A stretch of DNA of 64,000 nucleotides from Zeimonas sp032027205 (GTDB taxonomy: Bacteria; Pseudomonadota; Gammaproteobacteria; Burkholderiales; Burkholderiaceae_E). Location: contig JAVSMN010000001.1 in assembly GCA_032027205.1 (NCBI GenBank), positions 1,612,001-1,676,000 of the forward strand, written 5' to 3'. The first letter of the stretch is position 1. Each line of letters opens with the position of its first letter. Of this stretch, positions 18,519 to 27,305 are shown piece after piece. The position numbers were made by a program, and so were the translations under genes. The notes under the pieces are model-generated. The model was not told the DNA's origin. It ran no database searches and was given only the letters and a program-made list of their open reading frames with translations.

Positions 18519-18636
18519 CTTCGTTCTCCGCTTCGGTTTGTATCCTGCGGACGAAGTGTCGGTCGCCGCGTATAATCGATCCAATGAATTATTTTCGTAA
18601 TACGGATCGGTTTTTCCGATATCTCTGCACATCCCG
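18519..18636. promoter_or_regulatory. Divergent oxyR/rubrerythrin promoter region
   Basis: A 118-base gap that is visibly AT-rich against its surroundings. A perfect TATAAT (18571-18576) points to oxyR, without a good -35. On the minus strand TTACGA and GATTAT with 17-base spacing point at rubrerythrin. The 6-base inverted repeat CGATCC (18577-18582) and GGATCG (18604-18609), 21 bases apart, encloses the AT-rich core. A site for OxyR itself is expected here from the divergent arrangement; I could not match the full four-part OxyR consensus. Confidence 0.55.
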
Positions 18637-19578
18637 ATGTCGAACGCGCTTCCTTCGCTGCGCCAGCTCGCCTACCTCGTCGCGGTCGCCGAGCGGCTGA
18701 ATTTCACGCAGGCCGCGCAGGACTGCTTCGTCACCCAGTCGACGCTGTCGTCCGGCCTGAAGGAACTCGAAACCGCGCTCGGCGCGCGCCTGGTCGAGCG
18801 CGACCGGCAGTCGGTGCGCATGACGCCGCTGGGCGAGGAGGTCGTCGAGCGCAGCCGCGCGCTGCTCGGCGCTGCGCACGACCTGGTCGGGCTCGTGCGT
18901 GCCTCGGCCGCTCCGATGACCGGCATCGTGCGGCTGGGCGCCATTCCCACCATCGCGCCGTTCCTGCTGCCGGGGCTCGTGCGCAAGACGCGCGCGGCGC
19001 ATCCCGCGCTCAAGCTCGTGCTGCGCGAAGACCGCACGGCAACGCTGCTCGAGCGGCTCCGGGGCGGCGACCTCGATTTCGCGCTGATCGCGCTTCCCTA
19101 CGACACGCAGGGCCTGCTCGTGCGCGAGCTCTTCGTCGAGGAGTTGTGGCTGATCAGTCCGATGCGCGGCAACGAGCGCGAGAACTCGCGTCGACCGAAG
19201 ATCAGCCATCTCGATCCCGAGCGGCTGCTGCTGCTCGAGGAAGGACACTGCCTGCGCGAGCACACGATCGAGGCGTGCGGGCTGGCCGAGCGCGCCAACG
19301 CCTCGGGCATCGAGGCGACGAGCCTGGTCACGCTGGTGCAGATGGTCGAGTCGGGCCTTGGCGACGCGCTGCTGCCGCAGATGGCGATCGACTCGGGCTT
19401 CCTGTCGGGCGCGTCGGTGCTGCCCAAGCGTTTCGCGCCACCGGTGCCCACCCGGCGCATCGCGCTCGCCGCGCGCACGAGCACGACGCGCACGGAGGAG
19501 TTCGATTTCCTCGCCGAGGTGTCGGCCGGGCTCGCACCGCATGCTTCGACCGGGCACGCGCCACGCGCATCGCGCTGA
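18637..19578 (+). CDS. oxyR: Hydrogen peroxide-sensing LysR-type regulator OxyR
   Basis: LysR-type activator switched on by disulfide formation. The N-terminal helix-turn-helix is in NFTQAAQDCFVTQSTLSSGL. Both redox cysteines are present in the diagnostic context EEGHCLREHTIEACG (C205 and C214, nine apart as in E. coli C199/C208), followed by ATSLVTLVQMVESGLGDALLP. Length 313. It is transcribed divergently from the rubrerythrin-rubredoxin-reductase unit, the obvious local target. Confidence 0.93.
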   Translation: MSNALPSLRQLAYLVAVAERLNFTQAAQDCFVTQSTLSSGLKELETALGARLVERDRQSVRMTPLGEEVVERSRALLGAAHDLVGLVRASAAPMTGIVRLGAIPTIAPFLLPGLVRKTRAAHPALKLVLREDRTATLLERLRGGDLDFALIALPYDTQGLLVRELFVEELWLISPMRGNERENSRRPKISHLDPERLLLLEEGHCLREHTIEACGLAERANASGIEATSLVTLVQMVESGLGDALLPQMAIDSGFLSGASVLPKRFAPPVPTRRIALAARTSTTRTEEFDFLAEVSAGLAPHASTGHAPRASR

Positions 19579-19654
19579 CCCGGCGCGTTTCGCAGGGGAT
19601 CCGGGCGGAACGACGCGGCGACGATGCCTGCGCTGTCGCGTACCATTTCGCGCG

Positions 19655-20881
19655 ATGCCGCTCGAAGCCCCCATCCGGCCGCCGACGCGCTGGCGCGACC
19701 TGCTGCGAGATTCCGGGACCGTCTACGCGGTCAACGGACTGATCGGCTTCATCTTTGCCGCCACCGGACCGGTCGCGGTGATCCTCTCCGTCGGACTGCG
19801 CGGCGGATTGTCGGAGTCGGACCTCGCGTCCTGGATCTTCGGCGCTTTCTTCCTGAACGGACTGATCACGCTGCTGTTCTGCTGGCTGTACCGGCAGCCG
19901 CTGGCGTTCTTCTGGACGATTCCGGGCACGGTGCTCGTCGGGCCTGCGCTCGATCACCTCAGCTTCCCGCAAGTGATCGGCGCCTTCGTCGCGTCGGGCG
20001 TCGTGATGCTGCTGCTCGGCCTGAGCGGCCTGGTGCGGCGCGCGATGGCGGCGGTGCCGATGCCGATCGTGATGGGGATGGTAGCCGGCGTGTTCCTGCG
20101 CTTCGGCACCGACCTCGTGCGCTCGCTGCACGAGGATGCGGCCGTCGCAGCGCCGATGGTGATCGCCTTCCTGCTGCTCAACGCGTCGCCGCGGCTCGGC
20201 AAGCGCATGCCTCCGATGCTCGGCGCGCTCATCGTCGGCGCGATCGCGGTCGCGCTGTCGGGGCGCTTCACGCCCGAACTGTCGGCGGCGAGCGTGCTCG
20301 CGCATCCGAACCTGTACACGCCCGAGTGGTCGCTGCAGGCGATGGTCGAACTCGTGCTGCCGCTGGTCGTCACCGTGCTCGTCGTGCAGAACGGGCAGGG
20401 CGTCGCGGTGCTGCAGGCGGCCGGGCACTCGGCGCCGATCAATGCCGCCACCTTCGCCTGCGGCGTCGGCTCGATCGTCACCGCCTTCGTCGGCACCGTT
20501 TCCACCTGCCTGACCGGGCCGACGAACGCGATCATCTCGTCGGCGGGCGAACGCGAGCGGCACTACACGGGCGGCATCGTCGTCGGCGCGCTGGCGCTCG
20601 CTTTCGGGCTGCTGTCGCCGTTCTTCACGCGACTGATGCTCGCGACGCCGCCGGCGTTCATCGCCACGCTGGCGGGCCTGGCGATGCTGCGCGTCTTGCA
20701 GGTGGCCTTCGTCACATCCTTCAGCGGGCGCTTCACGCTCGGCGCGCTGGTCACCTTTCTCGTCACCGTGACCGACCTTGCGATCTTCAACGTCGGCGCG
20801 GCGTTCTGGGGGCTAGTGGCCGGGGTGGTCGTTTCGCTGCTGCTCGAGCGGGCGGACTTCGCCGTTTTGGGAACGCGCTGA
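19655..20881 (+). CDS. benE: Benzoate/H+ symporter, BenE family
   Basis: Inner-membrane carrier of 408 residues with about twelve hydrophobic helices. BenE-typical segments are GLIGFIFAATGPVAVIL, WTIPGTVLVG, MVAGVFLRFGTDLV, NGQGVAVLQAAGH and STCLTGPTNAIISS. BenE proteins are linked to benzoate uptake. It follows oxyR by 76 bases and converges on the aldehyde dehydrogenase/ABC transporter operon. The start at 19655 gives the family length; the frame is open upstream through oxyR. Confidence 0.9.
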   Translation: MPLEAPIRPPTRWRDLLRDSGTVYAVNGLIGFIFAATGPVAVILSVGLRGGLSESDLASWIFGAFFLNGLITLLFCWLYRQPLAFFWTIPGTVLVGPALDHLSFPQVIGAFVASGVVMLLLGLSGLVRRAMAAVPMPIVMGMVAGVFLRFGTDLVRSLHEDAAVAAPMVIAFLLLNASPRLGKRMPPMLGALIVGAIAVALSGRFTPELSAASVLAHPNLYTPEWSLQAMVELVLPLVVTVLVVQNGQGVAVLQAAGHSAPINAATFACGVGSIVTAFVGTVSTCLTGPTNAIISSAGERERHYTGGIVVGALALAFGLLSPFFTRLMLATPPAFIATLAGLAMLRVLQVAFVTSFSGRFTLGALVTFLVTVTDLAIFNVGAAFWGLVAGVVVSLLLERADFAVLGTR

Positions 20882-21045
20882 GAGTTGTCGTAATTCCACG
20901 CGTCTCCACGCGTCGGCGCGGGGATCGGAAATGCGCGAAAGACGCGCATTCCCGACTGCGTCGTCGATCGATCTGCCGCGATGTTCAGGCGAGGCGGCGC
21001 GATGGTCGACAGTCGGACCCAGGCGCGCGGCCGCTCGTCAACCGA

Positions 21046-22496
21046 TCAGAACGGGTACTGCCGCTCCCCCGTCTGCACCGTGATCCACCGCAGCTCGGTA
21101 AACTCGCGGATGCCCGCTTCGCCCCCGAAGCGCCCCCAGCCGCTGCCCTTGACGCCGCCGAAGGGCATCTGCGCCTCGTCGTGCACGGTGGGTCCGTTGA
21201 CGTGGCAGATCCCCGACTCGATGCGCTGCGCGACCTGGATCGCGCGCGCGACGTCGCGTCCGAACACCGCCGCGCTCAGGCCGTACTCATTGTCGTTGGC
21301 GCAGGCCACGGCCGCCTCGACGCCGTCGACGCGCACCACGCACTTCACCGGCGCGAAGGTCTCTTCCCGATAGATGCGCATCTGCGGCGTGACGTGGTCG
21401 AGGATCGTCGCCGGAATCAGCGTGTCACTCGCCTTGCCGCCGCACAGCAGCGTCGCGCCCTTGGCGAGTGCGTCGTCGATCAGCGCGTTGCAGTGCTCGA
21501 CGGTACTCGTTCCGATCACCGAGCCGAGCACGACCGGCCCCTTGCGCGGGTCGCCCAGCGGCAGCGTGCGTGCCTTCGCCACGAGACGCTCGACGAACTC
21601 GTCGGCAATGCGCGCGTCGACCACGAGCCGCTCGGCGCTCATGCAGATCTGCCCCGAGTTCATGAAGCAGGAGAAGGCCGCCGCGTCGACCGCGGCGCCG
21701 ACGTCGGCGTCGTCGAGAACGACCATCGGCGCCTTGCCGCCGAGCTCGAGCACGGCGGCCTTCAGGTGCTTCGCGCAGGTCTGCGCGATGATGCGGCCGA
21801 CGCGCGTGCTGCCGGTGAAGTTCAGGCGGCGCACGGCCGGATGCGCAACCATCGCTTCGACGACGGCGCCGGCGTCCGCGGGCGCGTTGGTCACGTAGTT
21901 GACGACGCCTTTCGGAAAGCCGGCATCCTGCAGCGACTCGATGATCAGCGAGTGCGTGCGCGGGCAGTTCTCGCTGCCCTTGAGCACGACGGTGTTGCCG
22001 CAGGCCAGCGGCGTGGCGATCGCGCGCACGCCGAGGATCACCGGCGCATTCCATGGTGCGATGCCGACGACGACGCCTGCCGGCTGGCGGACGCCCATCG
22101 CGATCGAGCCGGGCACGTCGGACGGAATCACCTCGCCGAGCGCGCGCGTGGTCAGCGCGGCCGCCTCGCGCAGCATGCCGGCGGCCAGGTGCACGTTGAA
22201 GCCGGCCCACAGGGCGCTGGCGCCCGTCTCGGCGGCAACCGCTTCGACGAATTGCGGCGTGCGCGCCTCGAGCGCATCGGCGCCTTCAGCAGCAGTGCAC
22301 GCCGCTCGCCGGGGCCGGTGCGGCTCCACGCGCCGAACGCGCTGGCCGCCGCCTCGACCGCCGCGACGGCATCCTCGGGCGTTGCCGCTGCTGCGCGCGT
22401 GGCAACGCTGCCGTCGAGGGGGTTGCGCCGTTCGAAAGTGGCGCCGTTACGGACGGCGACGAAGGCGCCGCCGATGAGCATCGACAGATCGGACAT
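21046..22496 (-). pseudogene. Aldehyde dehydrogenase, split by a one-base frameshift
   Basis: NAD(P)-dependent aldehyde oxidation to the acid. The first 71 residues (MSDLSMLIGGAFVAVRNGA to ERRALLLKA) are in one frame, and the rest, from DALEARTPQFVEAV on, in another. The join lies at 22279-22286 in a GGCGCC context, where one added G would restore a full 480-residue protein. The second part is intact with catalytic Glu in LELGGKAP and Cys in FMNSGQICMS. It resembles salicylaldehyde, benzaldehyde or vanillin dehydrogenases. Since everything else is conserved, a sequencing error is as likely as a recent mutation. It follows livF by 12 bases. Confidence 0.85.
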
Positions 22497-22508
22497 CGGG
22501 TTCTCCTG

Positions 22509-23324
22509 CTAGCGGGAAGGGGTGGCTGCGTCGTCACGCGCGCCGAGATAGGCGCTGCGGATCGCCGCCGAGCTCGCGAGTTCGGCCGCGGCGCCGGCCG
22601 CGACGATGCGCCCGCGCTCGAGAACGTAGCCGCGGTCGGCGACGGCGAGCGACTTGCGCACGTTCTGTTCGACCATCAACACGGTCGTGCCGTCGTCGGC
22701 GATGCGACGCGCGATCGCGAGTAACTCGTCGACCATCTTCGGCGCCAGCCCGAGCGACGGCTCGTCGAGCATCAGCAGGCGCGGCGCGCTCATCATCGCG
22801 CGCGCCACCGCCACCATCTGCTGCTCGCCGCCGCTCATCGTGCCGGCCAGTTGCCCGGCGCGCTCGGCCAGGCGCGGGAAGTCGGCGAAGGCCTGCTCGA
22901 TGCGCCGCGCGCGTTCGGCGGGCGAGACGAGCCAGCCGCCGAGCTCCAGGTTCTCGCGCACCGTCATCTGCGCGAAGAGCTGGCGGCCCTCGGCGACGAG
23001 CGAAATGCCGCGCGCGACGATCGCATTGGCGCGGCCGTCAGCGGGCAGCTCGTGTTCGTCGAGCCGCACCGCGCCGCTGCGCGGAATCAGGCCGGCGATC
23101 GCCTTCAGCAGCGTCGTCTTGCCGGCGCCGTTCGGGCCGAGGATCACCGTCACGCCGGGCAGCACCTGCAGCGACAGCTCGCGCACGATGAGAAAGCCGC
23201 CGTATCCTGCGCTCAGGCCGGCCACGTCGAGGCGGGCGGGCGTGGCGCCGCTCGCCGTGCTTCGATCGGCCGCTGACGTTTCGCGCTTCATCGATCGATT
23301 CGTCGCATGCGTCTCGTTCTTCAT
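22509..23324 (-). CDS. livF: Branched-chain-amino-acid-type ABC transporter ATP-binding protein (LivF-like)
   Basis: ATPase of a Liv-type importer. Walker A GPNGAGKTTLLKA, the Q-loop region GISLVAEGRQLFAQMTV, signature MSGGEQQMVAVARAM and Walker B LLMLDEPSLGLAP are all present. The first 30 residues are a non-conserved extension rich in Arg and Ser, so an internal start is possible. The ATG overlaps the livG stop. Substrate is not determined by this subunit. Confidence 0.93.
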   Translation of the reverse strand: MKNETHATNRSMKRETSAADRSTASGATPARLDVAGLSAGYGGFLIVRELSLQVLPGVTVILGPNGAGKTTLLKAIAGLIPRSGAVRLDEHELPADGRANAIVARGISLVAEGRQLFAQMTVRENLELGGWLVSPAERARRIEQAFADFPRLAERAGQLAGTMSGGEQQMVAVARAMMSAPRLLMLDEPSLGLAPKMVDELLAIARRIADDGTTVLMVEQNVRKSLAVADRGYVLERGRIVAAGAAAELASSAAIRSAYLGARDDAATPSR

Positions 23325-24073
23325 GGCGCCGGCTCGGCGATCTCGTCGCCGAGATAGGCGTCGATGACCTGCGCGTCCTGCACGACGCGCGCCGGCGTGT
23401 CGTCGGCGATCTTGCGGCCCTGGTGCAGCACGAGCACGCGCTCGACGTAGCGCATCAGCGTGGTCACTGCGTGTTCGATCCAGATCACCGTGAGCCCGAG
23501 GTCGTCGCGCAGCGCGCGGATGCGCTGCGCCATCGCTTCGACTTCGGTCTCGGTCAGTCCCGCCGCCACCTCGTCGAGCAGCAGCACGCTCGGCCGCGTG
23601 GCGAGCGCCATGCCGATCTCGAGCAGCCGCTGCTGCGACGGCGTGATCTGCGCGGCCGGCAACTTGGCGTGCTGCGCCAGTCCGATCAAGCGCAGGATGC
23701 TCGCCGCATCGCGCAACGCAGCCGGCGCACTGCGGTGACGTCCGGCGAACTGCAACCCGAAGTCGACGTTGCGCGCGACGCTGAGCTCGCCGAATACGCG
23801 CGGCGTCTGGAAAGTGCGCGCGATGCCGTGCGCAGCGAAACGGTGCGGCGCCGCGCCGGTGAGGTCGTTGCCGTCGACGAGCAGCCGTCCGGCGCTGGGC
23901 GCAAGCACGCCCGAGATCACGTTGAAGAAGGTCGTCTTGCCGGCGCCGTTCGGACCGATGATGCCGACCAGTTCGCCCGGTGCGAAGCGCGCATCGACAG
24001 CGTCCACGGCAACCAGGCCGCCGAAGCGGATGCTCACCGAGCGCGCCTCGAGCCGGACGCTCGCCTCAGCCAC
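23321..24073 (-). CDS. livG: Branched-chain-amino-acid-type ABC transporter ATP-binding protein (LivG-like)
   Basis: Second ATPase of the importer. Walker A GPNGAGKTTFFNVISG, the LivG-type GIARTFQTPRVFGELSV and Walker B VLLLDEVAAGL are clear. The usual signature LSGGQQ is replaced by ITPSQQRLLEIGMAL, a variant seen in some Liv family members. 250 residues. Overlaps livM by eight bases upstream and livF by four bases downstream. Confidence 0.93.
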   Translation of the reverse strand: MAEASVRLEARSVSIRFGGLVAVDAVDARFAPGELVGIIGPNGAGKTTFFNVISGVLAPSAGRLLVDGNDLTGAAPHRFAAHGIARTFQTPRVFGELSVARNVDFGLQFAGRHRSAPAALRDAASILRLIGLAQHAKLPAAQITPSQQRLLEIGMALATRPSVLLLDEVAAGLTETEVEAMAQRIRALRDDLGLTVIWIEHAVTTLMRYVERVLVLHQGRKIADDTPARVVQDAQVIDAYLGDEIAEPAP

Positions 24074-25025
24074 GCAGCGCCTCGCCGGAAACGGCCGCTG
24101 GCGCGCGCGTTCTGCGTCGCCCGAGCGACGCCAGCCCGTCCGGCAGGTACAGCACAGACAGGATCAGCAGCAGTCCGAGCGTCATCATGTAGACCTGCGG
24201 CAACTGCAGCCGCAGTGTCTCCGCGAGCACGCTGAAGACGATCGCCGCGGCCACCGGCCCCCACAGGCTCGCGGCGCCGCCCACCAGTGCGATCAGCACG
24301 GTCTGGAAGCCGATGAACGGGTTGAACACCGTCGTCGGGTCGATATAGGTCCAGCGAACGCTCATCGCGGCACCCACGGCGCCGGCGAAGGCCGCCGTGA
24401 TTGCAAAGCCGATCACCTTGACGCGCCGCGTGTTCACGCCGAGCGTCTGCGCGCGCTGCTCGTCGCTGCCGATACCCGTCATCGCCAGTCCGAGCCGGCT
24501 GCGGCGCACGAGCATCGACGCGAGCACGGCGCCCGCCGCGATCGCGAGCACCGTGTAGTAGACGGTAGCCGGCTCGGGAACGACGACGAGCACGCGGCCC
24601 ACGGTGCCGGCCAGGCTCTTCTCCGCGAGCGTGATCGAATGGCGGATCAACTCGGTCATGCCGAAGGTGAGCACGGCGAAATAGGTGCCGCGCAGATGCA
24701 GCACCGCGCTGCCCATGACGACGGCCACCACCACGGCGAGTACCGCGCCGAGCGCGATGGCGGCGAGCCAGGGGAGATCGGCGAGCACGAAGGCGCTGGT
24801 GTACGCGCCCACGCCGAAGAAGGCCGAGGTGGCGAGCGAAAGGTAGCGGCTCGCTCCGCAGAACAGGCTCCAGCTCGACGCAAGCGCGACGTACATCAGG
24901 CAGCTGAGCGCCATCGACAGCGCGAAGTCGCTCGCGAAGAAGGGCAGCGCTGCGGCGGACGCGACGAGCGCGAAGAGCGCCGAAGCGTCGAGGCGCCAGG
25001 GCGATGCGGGGCGGTGCTCGCTCAC
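24066..25025 (-). CDS. livM: Branched-chain-amino-acid-type ABC transporter permease (LivM-like)
   Basis: Inner-membrane permease of 319 residues with eight or more hydrophobic helices. LivM hallmarks are SLATSAFFGVGAYTSAFV, HLRGTYFAVLTFGMTELI and GGAASLWGPVAAAIVF. The GTG start at 25025 overlaps the livH stop as GTGA, which fixes it; a much longer open frame upstream reads through livH and is not used. Confidence 0.92.
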   Translation of the reverse strand: MSEHRPASPWRLDASALFALVASAAALPFFASDFALSMALSCLMYVALASSWSLFCGASRYLSLATSAFFGVGAYTSAFVLADLPWLAAIALGAVLAVVVAVVMGSAVLHLRGTYFAVLTFGMTELIRHSITLAEKSLAGTVGRVLVVVPEPATVYYTVLAIAAGAVLASMLVRRSRLGLAMTGIGSDEQRAQTLGVNTRRVKVIGFAITAAFAGAVGAAMSVRWTYIDPTTVFNPFIGFQTVLIALVGGAASLWGPVAAAIVFSVLAETLRLQLPQVYMMTLGLLLILSVLYLPDGLASLGRRRTRAPAAVSGEALRG

Positions 25026-25897
25026 GACCGGAACAGCCCTTGCGGCTTCCACAGCAGCACTCCGATGAAGATCCCGTAGGACAGCAGCGGCTTGATGGAC
25101 GGACTCCAGAAATGCATGCCGAGCGCCTCGACGACACCGAGCCCGAGACCCGCGACGAGGCTCCCGGTCATGCTGCCGAAGCCGCCGAGCGTGATGACGA
25201 TCAGCGCCGTCACCGTGTACGGCTCGCCGATCGACGGCGAGATTGCGTAGGTCATCGACAGCAGGCTCCCGGCCAGCCCCGAGAGCCCGAGTCCGATGCC
25301 GAACATCAGCGGATGCAGCTTCGCCGTGTCGATGCCGACGAGCATTGCGCCCACGGGCGATTGCATCAGCGCGCGCACGCCCTTGCCGAGCAGCGTCGCG
25401 TGCAGCAGCACGATCAGCGCGATGCTCGCGGCGAGCGCCACAATGAGCAGCACGAGCTTGTTCGCCGCGAACTGCGCGCCGCCCACCGCCACCGGCCCGG
25501 TCAGGTAGTCGTAGCCGCGCAGCTCGCCGCCCCAGACGAGCGAGGCGAAATTCTGCACAAGGAACATCAGGCCGAAGGCGACCAGCAGGCCGCGCGCCTC
25601 GAAGATGTCGACGTTCGGCGAGATGCGCGTGAGCCTCGCGAAGCACAGCCGGTGCACGACGATGCCGGCGAGCATCATCGCGACGAAGGCGACCGGCGCC
25701 ATCGCGAGCGGCGAGATCCCGAACTGCGTGTGCGCGAACCAGGTGGCGAACGCGCCCAGCATCAGGAACTCGCCGTGCGCGATGTTCAGGATGCGCATCA
25801 GCCCGTACTGCAGGTTCAGTCCGAGCGCGACGAGCGCGTACACGCCCCCGGTGATCAGTCCGGAGGCGAGCAGCTCGAGCCACGCGGTCAGCGACAT
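25022..25897 (-). CDS. livH: Branched-chain-amino-acid-type ABC transporter permease (LivH-like)
   Basis: Inner-membrane permease of 291 residues. Family features: GGVYALVALGLNLQYGLMRILNIAHGEF, LGGFGSMTGSLVAGLGLGVVE and the end LLWKPQGLFRS. It pairs with LivM to form the channel. It starts 40 bases after the binding-protein gene and overlaps livM. Confidence 0.93.
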   Translation of the reverse strand: MSLTAWLELLASGLITGGVYALVALGLNLQYGLMRILNIAHGEFLMLGAFATWFAHTQFGISPLAMAPVAFVAMMLAGIVVHRLCFARLTRISPNVDIFEARGLLVAFGLMFLVQNFASLVWGGELRGYDYLTGPVAVGGAQFAANKLVLLIVALAASIALIVLLHATLLGKGVRALMQSPVGAMLVGIDTAKLHPLMFGIGLGLSGLAGSLLSMTYAISPSIGEPYTVTALIVITLGGFGSMTGSLVAGLGLGVVEALGMHFWSPSIKPLLSYGIFIGVLLWKPQGLFRS

Positions 25898-25937
25898 CGA
25901 TTGCCCTCGACCGCGAAGCGCCGCGCTGCTGCCTCGT

Positions 25938-27140
25938 TCAGACCCAGGCCGGCTTCGGCGTCTGCAGCTTCGAGGTCGCCATTTTCTGCGGCCAGACCAC
26001 CTCGAACTCGCCCTTCTGCCATTGCCCGACGGTGCCCGGCGTGGAGACGTTCTCGCTGCCCTCGAAGCGCACCGGGCCGATGATCGTCGGGTGCTCGTTC
26101 TTCGCCACGTAATCGCGGATCGCCTTGCGGTCGAGCCCGACCTTCGCCGCCGCCTGCGTGAGGATCTCGAGCCCCGCCCAGCAGTGCCCGCTGGCCCAGC
26201 GGTCGGGTTCCTTGCCGAACTTCGCCGTGTGCGCGTCGAAATATGCCTTCGCGCCTGCGCTCGTTTTCGCGTTCCACGAGCCCATGCCCGAGACGCCCTC
26301 GACGCCGGCGCCGATCACGTTCTTGTAGACGGGGAACGCGGTGCCGACCGACGCGTAGAAGATCTTCGGGTTGAAGCCGATCTCCTTCGCCTGCTTGCTG
26401 GCGAGGATCGTGTCGGGCGGGTAGGTGATGCCGATGAACGCGTCGGGGTTCTGGTCCTTGATCGTGCGCAGCGTCGGCGACAGATCCTTCACGCCGAGCG
26501 GATAGCCCTTGCGCTCGACGACCTTGATGCTCGTCTTCTTCAGCGCAGCGTTCAGCGCCGCGAAGTTCTCCAGTCCGAACAGGTCGTCCATGTACAGGAT
26601 CGCGATCGTCTTCGTGTCGTGCGCGACGAGCATCTCGACGAGCGCATTCATCATCCGGTCGGGCTGCTGCAGCAGCGAGAAGAAGTACGGAAGGTTCATG
26701 TCGATCAGCTTGCGCGACAGGGCGGTGGGCGCGAGCATCGGATAGCCGTGCCGGTTCGCCAGCGGCGCGAGCGCGAAGTTCGCGTTCGAGCCCCACGGCG
26801 GCAGGATCAGGTCGACCTTGTCGCTGCCCATCAGCTTCTCGAAGCTGCGGATGCAGGTCTCGATCTCGCTGCGGTCGTCCAGCCCGATCAGCTCGATCCT
26901 GCGCCGCTTGCCCTGCACGTCGAGCCCGCCCGCCGCGTTCTGCTGGTCGGCCCACAGCAGGTAGTTCGGCTCCTGCGTGACCTGCGCGCCGGCCGCCCAC
27001 GGGCCGGTGCGGGCGATCGCGTAGCCGACGCGAACGGGAGGGTCCTGCGCCCGCACGATGGCGGGCATGGCCATGCCGGCTGCGCCGGCGCCGAGCGCAT
27101 GCAGCGTGGTGCGTCGAGTGGCCGACTTCGGGCTGCTCAT
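25938..27140 (-). CDS. Periplasmic substrate-binding protein of the Liv-type ABC transporter
   Basis: 400-residue type I periplasmic binding protein, first gene of the transporter operon. The N terminus has a signal peptide with a twin-arginine look (ATRRTTLHALGAGAAGMAMP) ending near AIVRAQ. The mature part begins VRVGYAIARTGPWAAG, as in branched-chain-amino-acid and aromatic-acid binding proteins. A GGAGGAG ribosome-binding site fixes the ATG at 27140. Co-transcription with an aldehyde dehydrogenase and a facing BenE gene suggest an aromatic or related acid as ligand; this is inference. Confidence 0.88.
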   Translation of the reverse strand: MSSPKSATRRTTLHALGAGAAGMAMPAIVRAQDPPVRVGYAIARTGPWAAGAQVTQEPNYLLWADQQNAAGGLDVQGKRRRIELIGLDDRSEIETCIRSFEKLMGSDKVDLILPPWGSNANFALAPLANRHGYPMLAPTALSRKLIDMNLPYFFSLLQQPDRMMNALVEMLVAHDTKTIAILYMDDLFGLENFAALNAALKKTSIKVVERKGYPLGVKDLSPTLRTIKDQNPDAFIGITYPPDTILASKQAKEIGFNPKIFYASVGTAFPVYKNVIGAGVEGVSGMGSWNAKTSAGAKAYFDAHTAKFGKEPDRWASGHCWAGLEILTQAAAKVGLDRKAIRDYVAKNEHPTIIGPVRFEGSENVSTPGTVGQWQKGEFEVVWPQKMATSKLQTPKPAWV

Positions 27141-27305
27141 TGGTGTCTCCTCCTGCATGCCTCGCGGGAGCGGGTGCCCACGGGTGCGCAACATCATAGG
27201 CGCAGGATCGGCGCCGCGCTGCTCCCGGCGTACCCGCACACTCGACGATTGCGCAGCGGATGCGCGCTTTTCACCGGGCGGCAAGATCCCGCTGCGCGCA
27301 CGGCG

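Noticed and set aside
19624..22512. Long plus-strand open frame (962 codons) across benE and the aldehyde dehydrogenase
   Set aside because: No recognisable domain; Arg/His/Ala-rich shadow of real genes on both strands.
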